NCBI GenBank assembly: GCA_020746995.1
Contig: JAGPXD010000003.1
Coordinates: forward strand, 496,001-560,000
Direction: 5' to 3'
DNA from: Plectosphaerella cucumerina
Taxonomy: Eukaryota; Ascomycota; Sordariomycetes; Glomerellales; Plectosphaerellaceae
DNA length: 64,000 nucleotides
The notes under the pieces were generated by a model. The model worked only from the letters and a program-made list of their open reading frames with translations, searched no databases and was not told where the DNA came from. Of the stretch, positions 51,794-61,744 are shown piece after piece. Positions within the stretch are counted from its first letter, which is position 1, and the number at the start of each line of letters is the position of its first letter. The position numbers were made by a program, and so were the translations under genes.

Positions 51794-52900
51794 CCCCCGA
51801 ACGCTGCTTTCGTATTACCAGCGCCGTCGACCAGGGTTAATGAGCGGGCTTTGCCACAGTATGAGATCGGCAGCGTTGTCATCAACACCCCGGCGGCGCA
51901 GTCATCGACACTATTCAAGCTCTATCTCAGAAAGCCGGTACAATCAGCCACGGCTTCATTCAGGGACAAACTTCTGAAGAGATCCTGGGAACTCCCGGAA
52001 ATCTTGCTTCCCCACAGGCTCATCGCAGGGGGGGATGAGCAGATGTACTGGAGCTGCAGAACCTTTCTCCGATCCGAAGGCAGCACAGAAACCGAGAACC
52101 CCGTACTGGCGAAATATCTCCCTCCGTCAAAGGATGCCTGCAACTCTTCCAACGGCATCCCAAAGATCAATCTCGTCTGGTATTCCGTCGCCGAGCAACT
52201 CTCCAACAATAGATTGATACGTTATACAGCCGGACCCTCGTCCACGGTGGAATTCGCCACGCATTACCACAGGCACGGCATGCAGTCAAAGTATGCCGGA
52301 GGTCTATGGGTTGACGATCTTGAACATGGACTTCTCTGGTACTCCAAGTCAGCCCGAACCTTTTCTGAGCGAGCGAGTCTTGGGGCGACATGGAGTTGGA
52401 CAGGCGCCTGGGGGCCAGTCTCGTACTGCCTTTTGCGTGGAGTGCAGGTAAACAAGGCTGCAAAAGGGCATGGTCTGTCGGTTCCACTCTCACAGCAGGG
52501 GTTCAACTTGGATCCCAAGGACTATGGGCTTTCTGGTGAGTACCTGGAGCTGAAAGCAATGACCCTGAGGGACCTCAAGGGAGAGGCTTCTCTGAGTTCT
52601 CGGCTGAAGGCTGATGGGTGCGATTACTTCTTTGATGAACTGGTGGTCGAATGGCAATTCAGGGGCCTCGCCGGCGACAACCACGGCAGATTCATGCTGA
52701 TGTTCATCGCGCCATGGGGCGTTGGCTTGAGATCATCCTCAGGAGACAATCTCCGTTGTATCGGGCTTATTCTTCAAGCTCACAGTCAGGATGATGACGT
52801 AGCAGGGCAGCGCCACTTCCGAAGGGTCGGTCTATTCCTTGGGTTTAGGTATGATGGGCTGTTGAAAGGATGGACGAGGCGGACTGTTTTCCTTGTGTAG
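51794..52900 (+). pseudogene. C-terminal half of the HET domain, past the in-frame stop
   Basis: The frame continues without shift after the TAA at 51791 and stays open to 52900. It encodes the normal second half of a HET protein: SWELPEILLPHRLIAGGDEQ, AGGLWVDDLEHGLLWYSK, ATWSWTGAWGPVSY and a typical ending KGWTRRTVFLV. Either the stop is a nonsense mutation or it is spliced out by a non-consensus 54-base intron (51781-51834, GTCGTC...CCAG, in frame). A further possible in-frame intron is 52448-52495. No ATG is well placed for an independent protein. Confidence 0.65.
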
Positions 52901-53070
52901 GTCAGTATCTAGGTGAGTTTGAAGAACAATATTTGACAGGTCTACCTTTTCTCATTAGGTTCCTTACATACGCAGGAACAGACATTGCAGATAGGTACAC
53001 AAGATTTGGGGTATCAGGATTGAGTAGTGATTTAAACAGCAGTTCATGCGGCGTAACTCCCTGGGCTTCA

Positions 53071-54219
53071 TTACGCCCATTTCCAGCCGCGCTCAGCGTG
53101 CACCTCCTTCAGCAGCTGGAGCCCCTTCTCATAGACCTCCATCTTCTTCGACCAAGGCACCACCGTGTTTGGCACTTGGAACAGACAGTTAGTATCGCCC
53201 CCAGTAGTGATCTCAAGTCTAAACGGGCAAGTCTCACCTTCGAGATATCCGTGGAAGCCATCCTTGACATCGATGATGTCCAGTACCCGGTCCGTGTCGC
53301 TTTTGTCCCTAGACTCCCTCTCAACCCTCTCACCAAATGCCATGATCTCTGTGGGAAGAATATCCAGCCGGGGCATGACGATGAGCATTCGCTTGGGAAG
53401 CGTCTCCAGCGGTGCCAGGCCCGGGTTCATTCTCGGACTGTCACTCATGGTTGCCTTGACCAGGGCAGCGTACGAGTCGTACAGCGGCTCCAGAAACGAG
53501 AGTACGTCCACCTTGGGAAAGTCCTCTGGTCGAGGCTTTTCCCATGGGGCCTTGAGCAAGTCCAGCACAGGATAGAACCCAACATAGCCCTTCACGGATG
53601 TCGGCGCTGGCTCGTGGCACTCTGGACTTTGGGTGCAGGCCAGCATGAGGTTTCCGCCAGCCGAGTTTCCAGACGTGGTCATCAGGTTCGAGTCGGCCCC
53701 ATAGCGTTCTGCGGCATTGTCTCTAAGCCAGGCAATGATGGCGTCCACGTCGTCTATCGCTGCTGGAAAGGGGTGGACTGGCGCGAGGCGATACGAGACG
53801 GAGACGACAACAGCGCCGGTGCGCTGCGCCACGAGCTCACACCATGGTACATTGGACTCTGGGTAGCCACCCATAAAGCCGCCGGCATGACCGTCAACGT
53901 GAAGAGGCCTCAGCCGGCCTGCGTCGTCATCGCGCTTGTCATCGGCTGAGGCGCGTCGGCGATTGAAGACGAGGACGCGGAGCTCGCGACCGGGTGCAAC
54001 CGGGATGTAGTCGACTTCGTATGGGCCGCGGAAGAGATAGGGCAAGAAACTGAGGCTTGCGATCGAATGCAGCGGCTGGAAGGCGAGCAGTCGCCATCGA
54101 AGGGACCAAGGGAGGTGACGGCCATACCACAGCGCGTCGAGGGTCGGCCGCCACTGGAGCGAAATGAAGTGCCTGCAAGAGCGGAGGATTGAAGTCGACC
54201 ACGTCGGAGCGTCCATCAT
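53071..54219 (-). CDS. Alpha/beta hydrolase, hormone-sensitive-lipase-like esterase
   Basis: Exons 54219-53238 and 53174-53071 (63-base intron with ACTAAC branch site, no stop, so the frame reads through it) give 361 residues. The oxyanion region reads HVDGHAGGFMGG (HAGG at about 111-114 where the family has HGGG). The nucleophile elbow is GNSAGG (Ser about 186), the Asp is probably in MPRLDILPTE and the His in KDGFHGYLE. A hydrophobic N-terminal stretch (SIASLSFLPYLFRG) may associate with membranes. The class hydrolyses short esters; substrate unknown. An ATG three bases downstream is also possible. Confidence 0.87.
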   Translation of the reverse strand: MMDAPTWSTSILRSCRHFISLQWRPTLDALWYGRHLPWSLRWRLLAFQPLHSIASLSFLPYLFRGPYEVDYIPVAPGRELRVLVFNRRRASADDKRDDDAGRLRPLHVDGHAGGFMGGYPESNVPWCELVAQRTGAVVVSVSYRLAPVHPFPAAIDDVDAIIAWLRDNAAERYGADSNLMTTSGNSAGGNLMLACTQSPECHEPAPTSVKGYVGFYPVLDLLKAPWEKPRPEDFPKVDVLSFLEPLYDSYAALVKATMSDSPRMNPGLAPLETLPKRMLIVMPRLDILPTEIMAFGERVERESRDKSDTDRVLDIIDVKDGFHGYLEGETCPFRLEITTGGDTNCLFQVPNTVVPWSKKMEVYEKGLQLLKEVHAERGWKWA

Positions 54220-54481
54220 GGGCACGATTGATCAAAAATGCGAAGGAGAAGGAGAAGATGGGGGACGGAAGCAAGTTCAATTCAATTGAAAATTGGTTGG
54301 ACATCCCTATCACAAGACCTCATGCCCAGACCCGAGACCAAATGAAGCGCGATACAATTGGCTGACAGGGTGTGAAACCGGTGTGGCATTTACGACACCT
54401 GCAGCGGGCTGGACGCTGGGGTTAGCAGTGATTCGTTGGTGACCTTCCGCAAATCTCAGCTTACTTTTGAATTCCCCCGAA

Positions 54482-55491
54482 TCATTCCGACTCCGAATCA
54501 GAGTCCGTCTCGTCCGTGTCTTCGTCCATGTCCATATCTACAGCCCAAAGGTTTCAGCGATTCGAACGCCCAGGGCAAGCTTGGAAAGGGGTGGGCGTTT
54601 CTCACCGTCGTCTTGGACGTAGTCTTCATCCTCATCATCGTCCATGTCGGCCATGTCGAGGACGTGGAGGCCACTTTCGAAGTGCGGGTGAGTACCGATG
54701 GACTTCGTGGGAACGACGCCCGTCACGAGGACCTTGACGGCGGCCTGGATGTCGTAGTCCTCAACCATGCCGACGAGGCAGTCGACGGCGATGCGCATGC
54801 CGAATTCGAAATGGTTGTTCTCGTAGTAGTTGACGCCATCGATGATGCAGAAGATGGTCAAGTCGCCGGGGAGTTGCTTCAGCAGCATGACGAAGACCTT
54901 GCGCAGGGTCTCCAAGTGTCCCTCCTCGACTTTGAGGGGGTCGATATATTGCAGGAAGTCGGCCGTGCTGAAAGACTCGAGGGCGAGGAGCTGGAGGATG
55001 AGGCAGCGGAAGAGGCCTGCACCGCCAGAGGAAGGATCCGATTCGAAGGTGTGGTTGCCGCAGAAGAAGACGAGGGGGCGGTAGCGGCCGCCATAAGCGG
55101 CGAGGGATTGGTAAAGAGAAGCGGAGAAGAGGGTGATACCTGAGATGGGAGTGATGCGGACGACATCGGTGTCGCCCTGGATGAGGAGGGAGCAGGACTT
55201 GTGGTCTTGAGCGAAGGCTTTGAATGTGGGCTCGTTAAGGATGAGCTCGGACCGATGAACCTCTTGAGCAGGGATAAGGTGCTTGAGCTCCAGGACTGGA
55301 GCGCCGAGGTCGAGCTCCCACCGCTCGACGCTGAGGATAGCGCGGAGGTCCTCTTGGGTTTTGAGCAGACGACGCTCGGCCCGCTCCTGGTCGGACGGGC
55401 CCTGGAGGGCATTCATGAGGGCTGTGAGAGGAGACACTTGCCAGATGTCGATCGTGACATTGTCGTCCACGCGGAGAGGTTGCTGCACCAT
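54482..55491 (-). CDS. Degenerate STAND/NTPase-like protein with acidic tail
   Basis: Exons 55491-54606 and 54537-54482 (68-base intron) give 313 residues. Without the intron the frame ends in SKLALGVRIAETFGL; with it the protein ends in an acidic tail (DMDMDEDTDETDSDSESE). The core resembles the N-terminal NTPase part of some fungal STAND proteins: SCSLLIQGDTDV, YRPLVFFCGNHTFESDPSSG and LTIFCIIDGVNYYEN, the last standing where a Walker B would be. No GxxxxGK(S/T) Walker A is present where one would be expected, so ATP binding is doubtful. It follows the NACHT-ankyrin-HET locus after one hydrolase gene. Function unknown. Confidence 0.7.
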
Positions 55492-56831
55492 TGTTGCGGA
55501 TACCGGTTGGGGAAATGTGATGGTGAGATCGGAGCTGATGCGTAGATTTGAAATATGGCAATTATCCTCCGGGGATGGTAGCCAAGGTGTAAAGTTAGGA
55601 AGGAGGGGATGATTCTGATGCCTGTGTTGATAAGTATGAAGTTGCAGAGGGATCTTCAACACCGGAAGTCATGGCTGTATTTGTCTTGATTCACAGAGAT
55701 CTGGCGATATTGATGATCACTTCACAGCAATGTGCGTCACGGACTCTCAGTGACTGTGCTGGTGTCAGCTTTGCAAGAATCAGCAAGGTTGAGCGATTCT
55801 TCTTTGTCGTTGTGCCAGCGAGGCGAATCAGTTCTGGAGGACTCTGGTTCAGTGGTTGTGCTTTGGTCGTCTTCTTTGTCTTCGTCGAGCTGGTCAAGGA
55901 ACGGGCTGTCTGGAAGACGCTTGACCCCGATGCACGGGCCATCACTAGCCAATGCAGATGATGCAGGTATCGAAATACTCCTTGCTGTTCTCACCTGGTC
56001 GACGTCTGGTCACTTCTCGAGATATTACACAACACGGATGGTAAGATGTTCGATGGTGAAGCATTATCTTTAAAGACCAAGCCATGTCACTACGTCTACA
56101 TGGGAGTTCATGGCAACAAAGGAATAAACTGCTTGACAAGAACCTACACAGAAAACCATCCCAGAAGCGACCAGGAGTGCAAGCAGGGGCTTCCACCTGG
56201 CCTCCTGAATCCAGCGAGAACCAGGGCAACCTCAAGACCGACTGGGAGGCAACTTCTTGCCTTTCAACACCTGGCCAGCATGAAACAGCTCAGAGCTTGG
56301 GCAAGCTTAAGCCAGTGCTTTGTCAACATCTGGAACCCGGAACTGAAAGATATCTGTCAGTCAATTCAGGGGCAAGGGGTCTTATCGGTCTATGGAATGC
56401 CCCTTATCGGCCCTGACCCAGATAAGAACTTAAAGCCATGATGACGCAGCGCTGGAAAAGAAAAGTGGCCAGCCCCTAAATTGGGCCGAGGCATGGTGTT
56501 GGGGATGCCTCTGATTTGCGGAACAGCGCCTGGAAGTGGAGGAGCGACCCGGCTTTCAGGGCACCTCTCGCTGGAAAGTGGAAACACAGGCGCTCCTCCT
56601 CTTTCGAGTTAGCACACTCGGATCTGGCCTTTCTGGGCGTGCTTGGAGGAGGCAGCAATCTTACCCCAGACCTGGGACACGGGTTTTTCGAGATCCACCC
56701 CCAAAATATGGAGGACACGACGCATCCTCATCCCTTTTTTCGTCCGTCACGTTTCTCGTCCACTGTTGTCAGCCATTGCCTTGCCGCCTCGGCCAGAAAG
56801 CCTTACATCCAGACGTAGATCGCTAGCAGCC
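55492..56831. other. 1.3 kb divergent intergenic region
   Basis: Between outward-facing genes. Several short frames, none with a recognisable motif. Confidence 0.5.
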
Positions 56832-57732
56832 ATGGGCCACCACAATCTGCGCTTCACGGGCGATGCCCATGCTGACTCGGGCATCTGGGGGACGCCCACC
56901 AGCGCTGCCAAGTACGCGACACCTCCTGAAGGATAGGGAAGTGAAGCTAGGCTGACCCTGCTGCAGCTTCTGCGAGGAGGACTACGCCGTCACCTCGTAC
57001 ATTGCCGAGTTCATCAACACCATCACCAACCTGGCCTACAGTAAGTCCCCTCACGCCCTGTCGAAGGCAGACCAACTGATTCTTCCAGTCTACTGCGCCG
57101 TCCGTTACTGTCGCAAGACGCAGCCAGGCGCGCCCTGGTACACCAAGCTCGACGTCATGTCCTACGCTCTCATCGCTGTTGGCATCTGCTCCACCGCCTT
57201 CCACGGCACCATGCGCCAGATCCCCCAGTACTTCGACGACCTGTCCATGTTCGCCCTCGCAGGCGCCCTGCTGCAACCTCTGTACTCGGTCAACCAGAAG
57301 GCCCTGACGCGCTTCTTCGTCTCCGCCATCCTTGCCGCCATCATCCTCGGTGTCTCGGTTGTTTACGTCCGCTCCGGCGACATTCGCATCCACACCGTCG
57401 CTTTCCTGACCATGGTCACCTTCATGTGGCCGCGCACGCTCTACCTCATTCACCGTATGGACCGCCCTGAGGCTGAGAAGCGCCGCATGATGAAGATCTT
57501 CTGGCGCGCGTTCTGGAACCTCGTTATCGGCTATGCTCTGTGGAATGTCGACCTCGAGTTTTGCCTCAACCTGCGCGCCGTCCGCGCCGCCATTGGCGTT
57601 CCTTGGTCTTGGACGCTCGAGCTGCATGGATGGTGGCATATCCTGACGGCTGTCGGGGCGTCCTACTTTGTCAAGCTGGTGCGCATGTGCACTGGCGACG
57701 AGCCCATCCTGCTGAAGCAGCACAAGAGCTGA
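56832..57732 (+). CDS. Alkaline ceramidase (Ypc1/Ydc1 family)
   Basis: Exons 56832-56911, 56967-57040 and 57089-57732 (introns of 55 and 48 bases) give 265 residues. The start carries the family signature GIWGTPTSAANFCEEDYAVT, completed by the first splice. Metal-site residues are visible in STAFHGTMRQIPQYFDDLSM and, near the end, ELHGWWHILTAVGASY. About seven hydrophobic helices fit an endoplasmic-reticulum or Golgi membrane enzyme that cleaves ceramide or phytoceramide to a long-chain base and a fatty acid. Slightly shorter than the roughly 290-310 residues common in fungi. Convergent with the DJ-1 gene, 85 bases apart. Confidence 0.92.
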
Positions 57733-57817
57733 GCAAAGATGGAGGGAAAGCAGCTGCATTGCGAAGCAGCGACCAGAAGCTCATGTATGATTAAACTAGA
57801 GAAGAGCACCGGACACG

Positions 57818-58854
57818 CTACCAGCCCACAGGGCGCACACAGCTTTCGACGTCAGCATCGGGATCAGCGCCCGGAACCTAGGTAGACGGTTAGAAGATAT
57901 AGACCTCGGGGATTGCCTCGACACACCTTGTGCACGACCGAGAACGGGTCCCAGTCTGCATCGGTATGAGGTGCGTACTCGATGCCGTTCATGGCACCCA
58001 TGAGGACAGGGTCGTCCTCGCCATAGAATTGCTTCAGAAAAGCAAATGTCATGTCCATGCCTGCAGGCTTCGTCAGTCTAATCACTTCCCTATCGGACTG
58101 TACTTACCAGAGGCCACCCCAGAGCTCGTCCATATCTTGCCATCAACAACCCATCGAGCCGTCGGGACCCAGTCAATGCCCTCTGCACGGCTGGTCACCC
58201 ACCCCCATTGCGCCTTGTTCGTCGTCGCCCGCTTGCCCTTCAGGACTCCGGACTTGGCCAGGCTCGCAGCACCAGTGCATACGCTGAGAAGGTTCTCTAG
58301 CTCCGGGTATCGCTGAGCGACAAAGTCCTCGACGGACGTGTCATTGGCCTGGTCGAGGGCCATGTTGCCCATGCCGCCGGGGACGAGGAGGATGTCTAGG
58401 TCTGGGGCATCGGCGAAGGAGTGTGTTGCGGTGATTTTGGGGTCGAGCATGTGGCTGAAGTCGAGGGGTGGCATGCCGGGTACCATGACGTGGGGAGGGT
58501 AGACGGCTGACACGGGGCCGGGCTCGGCGGCGATGATGGAAAGGGTCATTCTGCGAGAGAAGGAGATCTGTGTGTGTTAGCTGGTGGTCAAAGGTTGTTG
58601 GGTTTGGTCTGGTCCTGACTGAGAAGAGAAGCTGGAGAGGCCCGAAGACGTCGAGGGGCTCCCACCCTGGGAAGACGACCTGTCGGGGTCAGCTGGACGA
58701 AACCAATGGAGTTGAGCATGTGTCAACTTACGACTCCACATGATACAGTTCTTTTCCGATTGTACAAAGATCCAGAGCACGTCGAGTTCTGGGCATGAGC
58801 CGTCGCAAGGAGCAGCAAATGAGTTACAACGAGCAACCACGTGCGACAAGCCAT
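57818..58854 (-). CDS. DJ-1/PfpI (ThiJ) family protein with a signal peptide
   Basis: Five exons (58854-58732, 58679-58620, 58567-58108, 58060-57927, 57877-57818; introns 52, 52, 47 and 49 bases) join into 278 residues. Exon 1 encodes a clear signal peptide (MACRTWLLVVTHLLLLATAH) and a short polar linker. Exon 2 is the first strand and turn of the DJ-1 fold (VVFPGWEPLDVFGPLQLLFS). The nucleophilic elbow is SVCTGAASLAKSGVLKGK, with the Cys typical of the superfamily. The C-terminal exons add WTSSGVASGMDM and a short tail. Members include glyoxalases, isonitrile hydratases and amidases. Most fungal members are cytosolic; this model predicts secretion or a secretory-pathway location. Splice junctions were inferred by eye. 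Confidence 0.85.
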
Positions 58855-59391
58855 GGTGTTACCGACGTCCAGTATTTACCCGTCAAGGCCTGGTGAAAGC
58901 AGGCTGATCAGCTCCTCCGCTACACATGTACGCGAAAGATGGCTGTACTTATACTCGCAACCGGCGTGAAATGGCACTGTTTCTGGAGCGGAGGGTTTGA
59001 TTCCAGCCCTGTACCCCGCGCTTGGTGGTTGCAGAAGCGGATTTGACTCTTGGTGTAACAGGCGTAAGAAACTAGATTGCGAGCATGTTTTCGGATTTCT
59101 GGCGCCGAACAAGAGGTGATACGGTATCGGGAGGTTCTGTCCGCTATCATGGAGTCTGCTTACTGCCAGGTATCATTCGATGATGGTTCTGGGTATTTGG
59201 GCGATGAACCATCACCACGAGCGCCCAGCGATGTGAGCGACAAGCCATATTAGTGAACTCCTTGTTGCTCTACTTATAATGACATTAAACCTCCGACCGT
59301 AACTCCTCCCATCGTGTAATTATCATGTGCCTCGGCTCTCATCCCAGCGCAGCGGCTCTCACCTCAATACCACCACAACCTCGCCATCCTC
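58855..59391. other. Intergenic region upstream of the DJ-1 gene
   Basis: No gene seen. Confidence 0.5.
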
Positions 59392-59961
59392 CTACTTCAG
59401 TCCCATGTACCTCCGGTACCTATCAACAGCAGTAACCTGCTTCTGCGCCCCGTCCATCTCCCTCCTCATCGTCGACTCATCCATCTCATTGACAGGCTTC
59501 ACATGCTGCGTAGCCTCCCTCTTCGCACTCGTGCCGCCATCACCCTCATTCCCATCCCTCGACGTCGACATCGACACCCTCCCCTTCGACACCTCCTCCC
59601 TCTCTCGTCGGCCAAGCACTTTGCGCACAAGGAACCAGATAAGCAAACTCCCCACAACGAGTCCGCCCACTGCCGACCCGATCGCGATGCCGATGATCGC
59701 GCCCTTGGGCAGCGACTGGTAGTCGAAGGAGTAGTAATACGACGTCGGGCTAGGGGACATTTCCGCCGTTGGGACGGAGGTGGCGCTGTACCAATTCGTC
59801 GCCGCCGTGTCCGTCGCAGTCCCCGTGATGAAGACGGTCGAGAGGGCGTCGTCCGTCCATGTGGTGGGCGAGGCCTGTGAGGTGCGTTAGCAGGGCGTGA
59901 GTCGCGCGGCTGGGGAACATACCTCATCGAACCAGACGTCGGTGCCGGTGATTGTCGACAT
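59392..59961 (-). CDS. Small single-pass membrane protein
   Basis: Exons 59961-59923 and 59874-59392 (48-base intron) give 173 residues. The N-terminal 75 residues are Thr/Ser-rich and lack an obvious cleaved signal. One membrane helix follows (GAIIGIAIGSAVGGLVVGSL continuing to LIWFLV), then a basic stop-transfer (RKVLGRRERE) and a charged cytoplasmic tail. This layout is common in fungal SKG6-like or stress-sensor-like proteins, with the first part outside and the tail inside. I recognise no domain in the outer part. Intron acceptor and donor are consensus (GTATGT, CACAG). Confidence 0.7.
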
Positions 59962-60469
59962 TGCGCGGGGCTGTCGCGTCGATCCGATCCGGCCCACGAG
60001 GTCGGCGCTGCTTTCGCTCCTGTCGCACGCGCGGCGTTCGACGATCGTTCGATGGGTTAGAGATCGAAGTAATTGAAGAGGTGGATGTCTGGTGATGAGC
60101 GGGATTGAAAGGAGGTCGCCGCAAATGTCGTATTGACTCCAGCGGCTCACGGTCCACTACCCTGCCAAGATGCGGCCAGACCGGGGTCTTGTTCCGGAGG
60201 ATTTTGCAGGGGTCTACCCTTCGGCCGCGGGGAAAACTCACGATGACAGGGCCCTGGATGCATCAATGGTCTCATTCGGATTAATGTAAAGTAGGGTATT
60301 ATGATAAGTATCAGCGGAACTCCGTCCTGCTTCTTCCGGGCTCCTGCCCGATCCTTCAACTCCATGAACGCCTTCGAAAAGCAAACCCATATCTCGCCAG
60401 TATATACCTTGTCATCTCCGCCCTCGGACCCTGTACCCCATGAGTAGGTATTCCGCCAGTGGCACCTCC
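59962..60469. other. Intergenic region
   Basis: Promoter of the membrane protein and 3' region of the peroxidase; no gene seen. Confidence 0.5.
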
Positions 60470-61744
60470 TCACCATCCCCCGATGATCACACCCAGAGCC
60501 GAGATGATCAGGTCCGTCACGACAGTAGCGCCCTCGAACAGGTCCGCAGCGATCTTGTCCGCCGCCTGCTTCGCCTTGCCCGTGAGCCCCGGCCCGGTGG
60601 ACAGCCACTTGTCAATCTTCTTCTGATCCAGCGCCTTGAAGCTCGTCACCGCCGCAGGAAGCACCTTGGTGCACTCAGTCATGGAGTTGATGTTATCGAC
60701 GCCCAGAAGCGACAGACGGATATACTCGCGCGCGTAGTCCTCGTTCCAGTGCTTCTGCCCGCCGCTGCCCGAGAACTCGGTCCACTCCTTTGACGTCTCG
60801 GGGGCCTTGGAGAGCTCAATGTCGCTGTTGAACTTGAACACGCGCTTGGGGGCTTTGCCGGTCGTCTCGGGGTAGAACTTGACGTCCCACACGCCGGGGG
60901 TGCTGTCTTGCGGGTCGCCGGCGCGCTTGGGGTCGACGAACTGCTGCTGGCTGGTGCTGTGGGCGCCGACGAGGGCGACGAGGCCGTGCGGGCCGATGGT
61001 CTTGTCGCGGAAGAGCTGGATGAGGACAGAGGCGTTGGAGCTGACGCTGGGGAGGAGGTTGTTGGGCGCGGCCACGCTGCTGTCGCGGCGGCCGACGAAG
61101 GTACGCGTCCGGGGACCGAGGGGGCAGGTGACGGCTGCGACATTGGCACCCATCTGGATGAGGTCGGCCATGCTGATATCCCATCCCTGGCTGCGGTACT
61201 TTGTGTACATCTTGTTGAAACGGGCGCCGATCTCCTGGAGGCCGTTGTTCTCTCCGCGCGTCAGCTCCGTGCCGCTGAGGATGATGCTGCCGTCGGCGCC
61301 ACCACCCTGTGATGCCGTGGCCTTGGACCAGGTCCCGGCGTCGTGGAAGCCGAGACGGACTGCGAAGCGGGCCCATTTCGTGCAACGACCGGAGCCGCCG
61401 CGCATGAAGCCGTACATCTCCTTGGAGATGTAGTTCCAGATGCAGCACGTGTCGGCCTTGCACTGCTTCGAGTTCTGGAGGGGCACGTTCTTGTAGACCT
61501 CGTTGGACTCGGGGTTGCCCTTGCCGAGGAGGAGGTCCTTAATGTCCTTGCCGACCTGGGTCAGCTTGTCGTCGGGGAGGGTGATGAGGTCACCGAGGAG
61601 CTCGTTGGAGTCTCCCTCGTCGGCGCCGTCGTCTTCTTGCCGCCGACCGATCTCCTGTAGCTGCCTGCCCATGCCAGGGTATCCGAGGACCCCTGGAAGG
61701 GAGACCAGCGTGAGGGTGGCCGTGATAAGGGTGGGGAGATGCAT
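60470..61744 (-). CDS. Secreted class II-type haem peroxidase
   Basis: Intronless, 424 residues. A signal peptide (MHLPTLITATLTLVSLPGVL) is followed by an acidic low-complexity stretch. The distal haem site is R130-L-G-F-H134 in VRLGFHDAGTW and the proximal His is H262 in LVALVGAHSTSQQQFVD. Cys are frequent in the first third (CKADTCCIW, GRCTKW), fitting the disulfides of secreted fungal peroxidases. Family members oxidise phenols or dyes with hydrogen peroxide. I could not place the acidic manganese-binding set or the surface Trp of true ligninolytic enzymes, so only a generic peroxidase role is supported. The C-terminus ends in a mildly hydrophobic segment (TDLIISALGVIIGGW). Confidence 0.9.
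   Translation of the reverse strand: MHLPTLITATLTLVSLPGVLGYPGMGRQLQEIGRRQEDDGADEGDSNELLGDLITLPDDKLTQVGKDIKDLLLGKGNPESNEVYKNVPLQNSKQCKADTCCIWNYISKEMYGFMRGGSGRCTKWARFAVRLGFHDAGTWSKATASQGGGADGSIILSGTELTRGENNGLQEIGARFNKMYTKYRSQGWDISMADLIQMGANVAAVTCPLGPRTRTFVGRRDSSVAAPNNLLPSVSSNASVLIQLFRDKTIGPHGLVALVGAHSTSQQQFVDPKRAGDPQDSTPGVWDVKFYPETTGKAPKRVFKFNSDIELSKAPETSKEWTEFSGSGGQKHWNEDYAREYIRLSLLGVDNINSMTECTKVLPAAVTSFKALDQKKIDKWLSTGPGLTGKAKQAADKIAADLFEGATVVTDLIISALGVIIGGW

Noticed and set aside
51781..51834. Intron that would remove the TAA in the HET domain
   Set aside because: It is in phase, but the donor GTCGTC is poor, no branch site is evident, and it would delete a normally conserved HET motif. Kept only as an alternative.
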